DNA from: JBBQUP01 sp038212305
Lineage (GTDB): Bacteria > Bacteroidota > Bacteroidia > Bacteroidales > Marinilabiliaceae
Assembly: GCA_038212305.1 (NCBI GenBank)
Contig: JBBQUP010000014.1
Location: forward strand, 1 to 46,810
Length of the DNA stretch: 46,810 bases
Reading direction: 5' to 3'
Position numbers and translations under genes: made by a program. Under the pieces are notes generated by a model. It was not told the origin of the DNA and did no database searches. It was given only the letters and a program-made list of their open reading frames with translations. This document shows positions 16,172 through 23,344 of this stretch, in pieces. The first letter of the stretch is position 1. Every line of letters starts with the position of its first letter.

Positions 16172-18039
16172 TATTCGGATGATTTTTGAGTTTTAGTGGT
16201 AACATTAAATGTGGGTGCTTTGTAATCACCAGGCAAATAATCGTTTGGAATGGTTGTTGTGTTGCCATCGCGCTGCGAACGGTAATGAGGCGATAGAATT
16301 TCTATGTCATTTTCATTACATGCATCCTGAATGTTTGCATGCAAATCGCTATATATTTTCGCTTGTTTCCCGGCCTCATGTATGTAAGCATTAAGTTGAT
16401 ACGAGATATAAAAATCATCTAAACTCGTTTGAAACACAAAAGGTTTAGGCTCTTTGAGTACTAAATCGGTTCGGTTAGCAGCCTCAATAAGTGCGGCATG
16501 AATTTTTTTCCACGGTATGTCATAACCGAGTGTAATTGTGGTATGTATAATTAAGCCCAAATCTTTGCTTGATGTAGTGTAATTAACCGTATGGCCTGAT
16601 AGGATTGATGAGTTGGGAATGGTTACTTCTTCGTTCTTAATAGTTCTAATCCTAGTAACTAGCAAAGTTTTTTCAAGTACATCGCCAGTAATATCGCCAA
16701 TTTTTATTCTATCGCCAATTTGAAATGGTCTCATGTAGGTAATAACCAACCCTGCAACCATGTTGGCAATGGCCGATGAGGAACCCAACGAAAACAGTAC
16801 GCCGACAAAAACGGATACACCTTGAAAAATTTTCGAATCGGAATTTGGCAAGTAAGGCCATATAATCACTAGCATAAATGCGTAGAGTAAGAATTTAATG
16901 ATACCAAAGGTGGGTAATGCCCATTCGTGATGGAATCCGTTGATTTTTAATTGATCGTTAGCTACTTCGTTAGCGAAAAACTTAATGAGGTTAATAAAAT
17001 ATCGGGTTGCCGAATAAATAACAATAATGGCAAATAGCTTAGGTAGATAGGATATAATTGAAAACCCAATGCGCTTTACGGGTAGCCATACCCAGCCGAA
17101 TAATACATCGGCCCATCCACGGGTAAAAGGAAAGACACTAAATATAAGCGGAAGTGTAAAGTAGAGTAATACTAAAACCACAAACCATTTTAGTAAATTT
17201 ACAATTTTATGTGCCCAATCAAATTCCTGTTCGGGCGACAAGAAGTCGTAGGTTTTAAGTTTAATCCCAGTAAAATAGTATTCTTTATTTGCATCTATCC
17301 ACGTTCGTAGTTTTACAAATATTTTATTCACTAAGTGAATAAAATACCAAAGTGCTAAAAGAATTAATAGAGTTAAACTGGCTCTAAGTAAGGTTTTGTA
17401 TATGCTTGTTTCTTCGCGTTGTTTGGTTAAGGACGATTTAATATTCGCAAGATATTTTGTGGACAGCTTTTCTTTCGTGGTGTCAAGCCAAAGCGCATCC
17501 CATTCTGTTACGCTCATTATAATCATATCTCCATAAATGATATCATACGAGTTCTCGCTGGGGTAAAGTAAGATGGAATCAATATTAAAAAAATCCAGAT
17601 CCATTAATTTATTGAGCTTATTCGAAATGGTTTGGGCTCTTTCTGCGGGTTTAACCGGACCTATTTTAGTGTAGATGTAGAGTATTGTATCGGAAAATGG
17701 AGCCACAGCATAGCCTTTCGAAAAAGCTCTTAGTTCAGCCATCTTCTTTGATTTGATAGCTAGCTTAATCGAGTCCTTAATCTTAATTTGTTTGAGTTGT
17801 TCCTGTAATTCGTTGTATTTTATAGTGTTCGATGCTTTGATTAATGTCATTTGCGCTTCCAGTTCAACTTGTTTCATCGAATCTATATTGCGCTGTATTT
17901 CGGATTGCTTAATCAGTTTCGACAACTCGCTGAGCTTAAGCGTTGTTGAATCGGTTTTTGGTGTAGGTGTTGATTGAGAGTTAAGTACGGGCGATACCAT
18001 TAAAAAAAGAAATAGGATTAAGGAGGTTATCTGGTTCAT
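16171..18039 (-). CDS. Large MscS-family mechanosensitive channel with exported N-terminal domain
   Basis: The start is placed at 18039, giving signal peptide MNQITSLILFLFLMVSPVLNSQ and 622 residues; an upstream in-frame ATG at 18162 would bury the signal. Residues ~35-110 are a charged coiled-coil-like region, followed by an exported domain to ~220. Four or five membrane segments follow (~235-445). The MscS domain has GVLFSLGSSSAIANMVAGLV and PFQIGDRIKIGDITG, and then NEEVTIPNSSILSGHTVNY. The last ~60 residues hold the alpha/beta tail IQDACNENDIEILSPHYRSQ. It is larger than minimal MscS and resembles MscM/YbdG-type homologues. It is the first gene of a two-gene operon with the K+ channel. 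Confidence 0.88.
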   Translation of the reverse strand: MNQITSLILFLFLMVSPVLNSQSTPTPKTDSTTLKLSELSKLIKQSEIQRNIDSMKQVELEAQMTLIKASNTIKYNELQEQLKQIKIKDSIKLAIKSKKMAELRAFSKGYAVAPFSDTILYIYTKIGPVKPAERAQTISNKLNKLMDLDFFNIDSILLYPSENSYDIIYGDMIIMSVTEWDALWLDTTKEKLSTKYLANIKSSLTKQREETSIYKTLLRASLTLLILLALWYFIHLVNKIFVKLRTWIDANKEYYFTGIKLKTYDFLSPEQEFDWAHKIVNLLKWFVVLVLLYFTLPLIFSVFPFTRGWADVLFGWVWLPVKRIGFSIISYLPKLFAIIVIYSATRYFINLIKFFANEVANDQLKINGFHHEWALPTFGIIKFLLYAFMLVIIWPYLPNSDSKIFQGVSVFVGVLFSLGSSSAIANMVAGLVITYMRPFQIGDRIKIGDITGDVLEKTLLVTRIRTIKNEEVTIPNSSILSGHTVNYTTSSKDLGLIIHTTITLGYDIPWKKIHAALIEAANRTDLVLKEPKPFVFQTSLDDFYISYQLNAYIHEAGKQAKIYSDLHANIQDACNENDIEILSPHYRSQRDGNTTTIPNDYLPGDYKAPTFNVTTKTQKSSE

Positions 18040-18248
18040 GATTTTTGATTTAATACATCGAAACTGCTTAGCAATTTTGCAATGAAATTTACACAAAAAA
18101 AGGAAAATTTCATGCATCAGTATTCCCATAATGCATAATTTATCTTTAATTGAGCATTTCAAATTTTAATAAGTTCAATTTTTAAAACGCTTGTATTGTA
18201 AGGTTTGTTTAAAATTAAATTTTTGAAGAAATGGTTTTAATGATGTCT

Positions 18249-18839
18249 CTAATTATAAAGTTTATGCATTTTAATATATTTATAAACTTCGATAGAAAGG
18301 TAAGTAGATACATCAATTCCGTTTTTCAAGTGCGAGCGAATTAGGGTTGAAGATACGTCAACCTCTGGCGCGGAAGTAATTGTAGTACATTGTATTAGTT
18401 TATCTGGAATGTGTAAGGTTGAGCCAGTTCTGGGATAGACTAAGATGGGATGTTCTTTGATAATTTCATCCACATTTTTCCAACGTAAAAAGCTATCCAA
18501 ATTATCGCTCCCCATGATTAATTGAAAATCATTTCCTGGATATAAAGTATGTAGTTTTTGAAATGTTTTATAGGTGTAAGAGGGTGTTGGCATCGAAAAT
18601 TCAATATCCGAAACGTTGAATCGTGGTTCATTTTCAATGGCCAGCTTTACCATGTTGTATCGGTGGTCCCGATTAATAAGTAAGTTTTGTTCTTTAAAAG
18701 GATTTTGTGGGCTTACGATAAACCAAATCTCATGCAGTTTTTGATCCTCCATAATAAATTTGGCAATGGTTAAATGCCCCAGGTGGATTGGATTAAACGA
18801 GCCAAACAATAAGCCGATTGGTTGTTTAAAGTGCGTCAT
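18249..18839 (-). CDS. nadD: Nicotinate-nucleotide adenylyltransferase NadD
   Basis: A 196-residue cytosolic enzyme of NAD biosynthesis. It transfers AMP from ATP to nicotinate mononucleotide. The nucleotidyltransferase signature GSFNPIHLGH lies at residues ~13-22, and the C-terminal DVSSTLIRSHLKNG fits the second signature (I/V-S-S-T-x-I-R). The central MPTPSYTYKTFQKL and LIMGSDNLDSFLRWK segments are typical of NadD. Its start overlaps the gmk stop by one base, and the order yicC-gmk-nadD on the minus strand is a common Bacteroidota arrangement. The downstream partner in NAD synthesis, nadE, lies separately at 36535. Confidence 0.95.
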   Translation of the reverse strand: MTHFKQPIGLLFGSFNPIHLGHLTIAKFIMEDQKLHEIWFIVSPQNPFKEQNLLINRDHRYNMVKLAIENEPRFNVSDIEFSMPTPSYTYKTFQKLHTLYPGNDFQLIMGSDNLDSFLRWKNVDEIIKEHPILVYPRTGSTLHIPDKLIQCTTITSAPEVDVSSTLIRSHLKNGIDVSTYLSIEVYKYIKMHKLYN

Positions 18840-19435
18840 TAAGTAGCTGAATTTGTGTTGGTGAATTCGTTTAATTTCGTTTCAATCTCCGAAATGGCTT
18901 GGCTAAGGTTATCATTTACTACTAAATAATCGAACAATATGGCAACCGACATTTCTTGTTCGGCTTTGGCAATGCGCATCTCAATTTTCTCAAGTGTATC
19001 GGTTCCGCGTTTAATCAGCCTGTTTTTTAGTTCTTCAATGGAAGGTGGCATAACAAAAAATGAAATGGCTTTCGATTTAAATCGTTTCTTAATGTTGATA
19101 CCACCAATCACATCTACATCAAATAAAATGTGATGACCTTTTTGTGTAATTCGCTCAATTTCACTTAGTAGAGTGCCGTAATATGTGTCGGCGTAAACCT
19201 CTTCCCACTCCAGAAATTCGTTGTTCTCTATTTTATTTCTGAATTCATCGGGGGTTAAAAAGTAATAATCTTTGCTATTTACTTCCTGACCTCTAGGCTG
19301 TCGGCTGGTTGCCGAAATAGAAAATTCGAGCGTGGGATTGTTTGAAATTAAGTGCTGAACAATGGTTGATTTCCCAGCGCCTGATGGGGCAGAAAAAATA
19401 ATTAGTTTGCCGGTTTTGTTCAGTTGTTGAGTCAT
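18839..19435 (-). CDS. gmk: Guanylate kinase
   Basis: A 198-residue protein of usual Gmk length. It phosphorylates GMP to GDP. The P-loop is SAPSGAGKST at residues 15-24; the GMP-binding segment is FSISATSRQPRGQEVNSKDY, and GxxYGT appears as DTYYGTLLSEI. The lid carries RLIKRGTDTLEKIEMRIAKAEQE. The gene sits between a toxin-antitoxin pair (upstream) and nadD (overlapping by one base), so it is probably co-transcribed with nadD and originally with yicC. Confidence 0.96.
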   Translation of the reverse strand: MTQQLNKTGKLIIFSAPSGAGKSTIVQHLISNNPTLEFSISATSRQPRGQEVNSKDYYFLTPDEFRNKIENNEFLEWEEVYADTYYGTLLSEIERITQKGHHILFDVDVIGGINIKKRFKSKAISFFVMPPSIEELKNRLIKRGTDTLEKIEMRIAKAEQEMSVAILFDYLVVNDNLSQAISEIETKLNEFTNTNSAT

Positions 19436-19456
19436 TTTTTGAATGTGAGTTTAACA

Positions 19457-19768
19457 TTACAATCTAATCGAAAAAACCAACTGACCGCCTAATCCCAAAT
19501 GAACAATTTTTTGGAGCGTTGAAAGTCGAACTTCTTTGATGTTATTTTCAATCTTTGAAATGTAGGATTTTGTTGTCCCAACTTTTTCTGCTAATTCTGC
19601 CTGAGTTAGTCCCTTTTCAAGCCGGGCTTCATGTAAAAGAGCACCAAGCTTAAAATTTTCATAGCCATTATCAAGTTCTTCTCTAGTTGCTGTCCTTTTT
19701 TCTCCGTAATGTTTGTCCTTGAACTCACTAAGAGTCATTTTATTTGTTGTTTTCATTTTCATAATCAT
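19457..19768 (-). CDS. HigA-like antitoxin, XRE-family HTH
   Basis: A 103-residue protein. An N-terminal segment of ~35 residues (MTLSEFKDKHYGEKRTATRE) precedes a Cro/C1-type helix-turn-helix at ~42-95 with EKGLTQAELAEKVGTTKSYI and a recognition helix around TTKSYISKIE. This architecture is usual in HigA-type antitoxins paired with Gp49-like toxins. Several ATGs lie close together (codons 1, 3, 5); the first is used here. It overlaps the 3' end of the toxin gene by 29 bases. It should neutralise the toxin and repress the pair. It is 21 bases upstream of gmk, so the TA pair may be read together with gmk and nadD. Confidence 0.88.
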   Translation of the reverse strand: MIMKMKTTNKMTLSEFKDKHYGEKRTATREELDNGYENFKLGALLHEARLEKGLTQAELAEKVGTTKSYISKIENNIKEVRLSTLQKIVHLGLGGQLVFSIRL

Positions 19769-20093
19769 CCTTTATCTTTAGTGCTCGTTCTATTTCCTTC
19801 ATTGGAGTTTTCTGAGTTTTATTTTGAAATCCGTTTGCAATAATGATAAGTTTTCCTTTTTCAAAAAAGCAAAAAACTCTAAAAATATCACTACCTAACT
19901 TTATTCTAATTTCATATAATCCCTCTGTTGATTCTAGGTGCTTAAGATAAGTCTCAGGAATTCGTTCCAGTTCTTCAATCAATTCAATCGTCCAAATTAT
20001 TTTCGACTTGGTTTTATCTGATTGTTTTGTAAAAAATAATTCAAAGTAATTTTTATAAAAAACGACTTCTCTATATTTTCTTTTTAAATACAT
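19740..20093 (-). CDS. HigB-like toxin, Gp49/RelE superfamily
   Basis: A 117-residue protein. The body matches the phage-derived Gp49-like HigB family: an N-terminal basic helix, KSKIIWTIELIEELERIPETYLKHLES, then GLYEIRIKLGSDIFRVFCFFEKGKLIIIANGFQNKTQKTP, where the R in FRVF, the K/E-rich strand and the KTQKTP segment are typical of RelE-fold mRNA interferases. It is first in the pair (toxin before antitoxin), as in higBA. It is probably a ribosome-associated or free mRNA endonuclease. The pair interrupts the conserved yicC-gmk neighbourhood, which suggests insertion by horizontal transfer. Confidence 0.88.
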   Translation of the reverse strand: MYLKRKYREVVFYKNYFELFFTKQSDKTKSKIIWTIELIEELERIPETYLKHLESTEGLYEIRIKLGSDIFRVFCFFEKGKLIIIANGFQNKTQKTPMKEIERALKIKDDYENENNK

Positions 20094-20153
20094 GATGCAA
20101 AAATAGAAAATGTTTCACTAAAGTACAACTTTTCATTGAAGGGGTTAGCCAAT

Positions 20154-21029
20154 TTACAATATATTCAGTAGTTGTTCTTTAATTTTCTCCAACTCGTCTT
20201 TCATTTGAATAACAATGTGTTGAAGTCCATAATCGTTGGCTTTCGATCCCATAGTGTTAATTTCGCGACCAATCTCCTGAGTTATAAATCCAAGCTTTTT
20301 GCCCGATGGTTCGTTTTGTTTAACTGTTTGCAAGAAATAGTTTAAATGAGTACTGAGTCGAACTTTTTCTTCGGTTATATCTAGTTTTTCGATGTAGAAA
20401 ATTAGCTCTTGTTCAAAACGATTTTGATCCACTTGCACACGCGTAGCAATATCAGCCAAGGCATCATTCATTTTGGCGCGTATTTTATCAATGCGCTCTT
20501 TTTCGGTGCTTTTAACCTGAAGCAGCAACGCTTGTATGATCTCAATTCGTTGCGTAATTTCAGTTTCCAAAACTTGGCCTTCGCGCAATCTAAAACCATC
20601 GAGTTGCTCGATGGCCTGCATTAGGCTTGCTTCAATTGTTGGCCACTCATCTTCGTTTAATTCGGGTTGCTCCGTTTTTACGGTGTCGGGCAATGACATG
20701 ATAATTCGCAGCAAATCGGTTTTATCGCCCAGCTCAAATTTGTTAGCAATTGGTGATAGTTGATTAAAATATTGCTCAATTAATTGCGAATTTATTTGAG
20801 TGACTTTATCGCCCGATACCGATTCCATGAAAAAACTCAAATCAACTTTGCCCCGAATTAGTTTCGAGCTTACTATGTTTCGAATTAAAAGATCTTTTTC
20901 GCGATATATTAATGGCAAACGCGTATTTAAATCGAGTTGTTTGCTGTTGAGTGATTTTATTTCGATAGCAATTTTTTTATTGGGAAGCTCACAAATTGCT
21001 TTCCCATAACCAGTCATTGAAAGAATCAT
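20154..21029 (-). CDS. yicC: YicC-family endoribonuclease
   Basis: A 291-residue protein of family length. It begins MILSMTGYGKA, the signature start of YicC proteins, followed by IAIEIKSLNSKQLDLNTRLP and IRGKVDLSFFMES. The C-terminus carries the DUF1732 segment with IEKLDITEEKVRLSTHLNYF and GKKLGFITQEIGREINTMGSK. E. coli YicC has been reported as an RNase affecting the small RNA RyhB. YicC genes usually sit directly before gmk; here a toxin-antitoxin pair lies between. A TAnnTTTG promoter lies 19 bases upstream of the start. Confidence 0.94.
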   Translation of the reverse strand: MILSMTGYGKAICELPNKKIAIEIKSLNSKQLDLNTRLPLIYREKDLLIRNIVSSKLIRGKVDLSFFMESVSGDKVTQINSQLIEQYFNQLSPIANKFELGDKTDLLRIIMSLPDTVKTEQPELNEDEWPTIEASLMQAIEQLDGFRLREGQVLETEITQRIEIIQALLLQVKSTEKERIDKIRAKMNDALADIATRVQVDQNRFEQELIFYIEKLDITEEKVRLSTHLNYFLQTVKQNEPSGKKLGFITQEIGREINTMGSKANDYGLQHIVIQMKDELEKIKEQLLNIL

Positions 21030-21047
21030 TGGATAAATTATTTTTTA

Positions 21048-21055
21048 CAAAGTTA
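21048..21055 (-). promoter_or_regulatory. Bacteroidota -7 promoter motif for yicC
   Basis: On the minus strand the sequence reads TAACTTTG, fitting TAnnTTTG. The yicC start codon follows 18 bases downstream. Confidence 0.5.
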
Positions 21056-21121
21056 AAATAGTTTTCCAATTTAGGCGAACCTTCGATTTTCATCCGTTGA
21101 GACAAGATTTATGACTGTTTG

Positions 21122-22015
21122 TTAATTGCTTTGTTTTGAAGCTAAAAGATGTTTTCGAAAAACGTCAGCCGAGGTTATTGTTTTAAAATTAGAAGGCAAT
21201 TTGGGTTTTTGATCCTTTATTTGTCGGCCATTTATAAAAATTGGAATCGATTGAAAGATATGACTTGTATTGCTAATAAACTCTTTGAGTTTGATGTTCG
21301 AAATGGGATTTACAAGCGAGGTAAATACGATTTTTGGAGTTCTAATTTCAACAACTTGTTTTAAATCGGCGTAAGGTACTGATGATCCCAAGTATAAAAT
21401 ATTAAATCCCTCTTTACGAGCAATGTAGCTGTAAAATAGCAATCCTAATTCATGAAAATCACCCTCTGGCAGAAAAAACAAAATAGTATCGCCATTGGTT
21501 TTGCTTTTTAACATCTCATTGTCTATGGCAACAATTAATTTTTGACGGATTAAATTCGAAATAAAGTGTTCTTGCGCAGCATTAATTGCTCCAGCTTGCC
21601 ACAATGTGCCTATACGTTCCAGAAACTGAAAAAGGATTTGTTCTACCGTATACTCAAATCCATTTTTAGTTACACTATTTGCGATGATTTCTGAAAATTT
21701 ATGATCATTTAACTCAAGCATTGAAACAATTAAACTCTCAATATGGATATGACTGTTTGATTTATCGACGCAAATATCTAAAACTCGATCTGAAATTTCG
21801 TTTTTGGATAAGCTGGCGATTTTGGAGATTTTAAAGCCATTTTGACTTAAAATAGAGATGTTAAGTAATAGTTTTAATTCCTCATCAGAATAGAGGCGAA
21901 TATTGGTAAGTGTTCTTTTAGGATCAATTAATTCGTATCGTCTTTCCCATATTCGAATGGTGTGAGCTTTAATGCTTGTAATTCGTTCCAGATCTTTTAT
22001 TGAATAAGATGCCAT
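21122..22015 (-). CDS. MerR-family regulator with CarH-type cobalamin-binding domain
   Basis: A 297-residue protein. Residues 1-70 form a MerR winged helix (SIKDLERITSIKAHTIRIWE, with RRYxLIDPKRT). Residues ~90-170 form the helical bundle of the CarH/LitR family with the cobalamin-capping motif Wx9EH intact (W139, E149, H150). Residues ~175-295 are a B12-binding Rossmann-like domain with DxHxxG intact (D186, H188, G191) in EGDFHELGLL. It therefore probably binds adenosyl- or another cobalamin. CarH proteins use this as a light sensor, but light response here is an inference. No carotenoid or photolyase gene is adjacent. An inverted repeat upstream (22051-22090) is a candidate operator for autoregulation. 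Confidence 0.9.
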   Translation of the reverse strand: MASYSIKDLERITSIKAHTIRIWERRYELIDPKRTLTNIRLYSDEELKLLLNISILSQNGFKISKIASLSKNEISDRVLDICVDKSNSHIHIESLIVSMLELNDHKFSEIIANSVTKNGFEYTVEQILFQFLERIGTLWQAGAINAAQEHFISNLIRQKLIVAIDNEMLKSKTNGDTILFFLPEGDFHELGLLFYSYIARKEGFNILYLGSSVPYADLKQVVEIRTPKIVFTSLVNPISNIKLKEFISNTSHIFQSIPIFINGRQIKDQKPKLPSNFKTITSADVFRKHLLASKQSN

Positions 22016-22050
22016 TTGTTTACTTTAAGTGCTGGTTTGTTAAACGAACT

Positions 22051-22090
22051 CAAGCAAACATTGTTCAATTTATTAAACAACATTTGCTTG
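22051..22090. promoter_or_regulatory. Inverted repeat between MerR and FAS1 genes, candidate operator
   Basis: CAAGCAAACATTGTT (22051-22065) and AACAACATTTGCTTG (22076-22090) are inverted arms with two mismatches, centred ~55 bases upstream of the MerR start. There is no T-run, so it is more likely an operator than a terminator of the upstream FAS1 gene. Confidence 0.5.
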
Positions 22091-22110
22091 AATACAGTTA
22101 GTTGCAACAA

Positions 22111-22530
22111 TTATGGTAATACAATTACTTTGTCAATCACATGAATAACACCATTAGTTGTTTGCACATTTGCCAGAATAACGTTCGACGTAGTATTGAC
22201 TTTTACTCCGTTGGTGATGTCTATTTTGACAGTTTTATTACTGTTTAAAGTTGGAGCCGATCCGTTTGATAATTCACTGCTTGTAACATTTGCAGTATTA
22301 TTTGGTGCAAATATGGTAAGATTGGCATTAGCATCCTTTACCACACTTAATAAGCCTGCTTTTTCAAGAGCTGCTTTTAAAATTGAGAAATTTGCATTGT
22401 TCGAAGCAATGTCTGCAATTGTGTTTGAGGTCATTGTGTTCGTGCCGTATTCATCTTTATTACAACTAAATAGAACTGTTGATGCAATTAATACAATTGA
22501 TAATAATTTTAGAAAACCTAAATTTTTCAT
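22111..22530 (-). CDS. Fasciclin (FAS1)-domain lipoprotein, shortened
   Basis: About 139 residues. The lipobox TVLFSC-N puts the mature N-terminal cysteine at residue 23, so it is a predicted lipoprotein. The FAS1 domain begins TIADIASNNANFSILKAAL, with the H1 box NLTIFAPNN, and ends with the H2 region TTNGVIHVIDKVIVLP. The part between H1 and H2 is short: the helical segment that normally follows FAPTNxAF and leads to the YHVV box is missing (roughly 25-30 residues). The frame is intact, so this is either an in-frame deletion or a compact variant. FAS1 domains mediate adhesion. It lies upstream of the MerR gene on the same strand. Confidence 0.85.
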   Translation of the reverse strand: MKNLGFLKLLSIVLIASTVLFSCNKDEYGTNTMTSNTIADIASNNANFSILKAALEKAGLLSVVKDANANLTIFAPNNTANVTSSELSNGSAPTLNSNKTVKIDITNGVKVNTTSNVILANVQTTNGVIHVIDKVIVLP

Positions 22531-22896
22531 GATCGTTTATTTTTAATGGCTCTATGTTGATTTAAGTGGGTGGTTCGTTTTGCAAAGGCCATTTGATTAT
22601 TTATCATGTATGTTAAGTGGTATATATTTAAGCAATTAATCCTGCGCTGACACATTGAAAAATAGTTAGAATAAAGATTGAAAAATAGCCACGAATGCAC
22701 GAATAAAATTATTCGTGACCTGACTGCTTGCAGTCATATTCGATGATATTAAACTATCCTTTTATAAATTGCTAACTATTCTTTTGTGCACATCTATACA
22801 AAATCTAAAAATTTGGTAGTTATCTTCGATGCAAATTCTTATTCGTGAATTGACTCCGTCGATCTTCGATTCGTGGCCTTTATTTATCAATGAATT
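22531..22896. other. Intergenic region with nested palindromes
   Basis: No gene was seen. It includes the palindrome block at 22699-22737. Two blocks containing CCACGAAT lie in opposite orientation (22690-22697 and, inverted, around 22870-22876), hinting at an inverted-repeat element. The right part adjoins the decayed TetR gene. Confidence 0.4.
22699..22737. repeat. Two adjacent perfect palindromes
   Basis: CACGAATAA AA TTATTCGTG occupies 22699-22718 and TGACTGC TT GCAGTCA occupies 22722-22737. Both are perfect and only three bases apart. Confidence 0.6.
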
Positions 22897-23186
22897 CTAC
22901 CCACTGTAAACGTTATAGAGCCGTTTTTCTTTTGGATCAGTAAGTTGACTAAAAGCATTATCTATGAGCTTAAAAAAAGTTATTGATTTAGTTCAACTAC
23001 AGCTTTCAGCAAGCTTTCTTTGTCCGGGAAATAATAATACAATGATGCTTTCGACATGCCTAAGTCTGAGGCAATTTCTTTCATTGTGGTTTTCTCAAGA
23101 CCATAAAGCCCGAAACGTTTTTGTGCTGCTGAAAGTATATTGCTGATTTTGTCGCTATTATCGCCGCTATGAACAATTTACACCAT
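22897..23186 (-). pseudogene. Decayed TetR/AcrR-family regulator
   Basis: On the minus strand from the ATG at 23184-23186 the frame reads M-V-stop and then continues with an N-terminal TetR HTH: KISNILSAAQKRFGLYGLEK, TTMKEIASDLGMSKASLYYF, PDKESLLKAVVELNQ, then a stop at 22980-22982. A second fragment in another frame (22897-22971) reads KLIDNAFSQLTDPKEKRLY, which is plausible continuation. The third codon is TAA where AAA (Lys) would be natural. The ~190-residue family length is lost. No other TetR-like gene is nearby. A non-ATG start just after the early stop cannot be ruled out, but the protein would still be cut after the HTH. Confidence 0.8.
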
Positions 23187-23290
23187 GGAATTTGACTTTT
23201 TAATAATTTGAGTCAAAAGTTTAAATATTATTTTGCATGATACCTGTTCTAATAAAATAATTTAGAATTTTCAAATATGGGACAAAATAA

Positions 23291-23324
23291 AAAGGCTCTG
23301 ATTTTTGTGATGATCAGAGCCTTT
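23291..23324 (-). terminator. Terminator of the Fe-S/DUF362 operon
   Basis: AAAGGCTCTGAT (23291-23302) and ATCAGAGCCTTT (23313-23324) form a perfect 12-bp stem with a 10-base loop. On the minus strand a T-rich run (TTTTTATTTTG) follows. It lies 20 bases past the stop of the Fe-S gene. Confidence 0.88.
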
Positions 23325-23344
23325 ATGTGAATTCTTATGGATTA

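Noticed and set aside
22196..22546. A 116-residue plus-strand ORF
   Set aside because: It is the antisense shadow of the FAS1 lipoprotein, which has a clear lipobox and domain motifs.
22964..23146. A 60-residue plus-strand ORF
   Set aside because: It is antisense to the TetR-like HTH remnant, which is recognisable on the minus strand, and has no features of its own.
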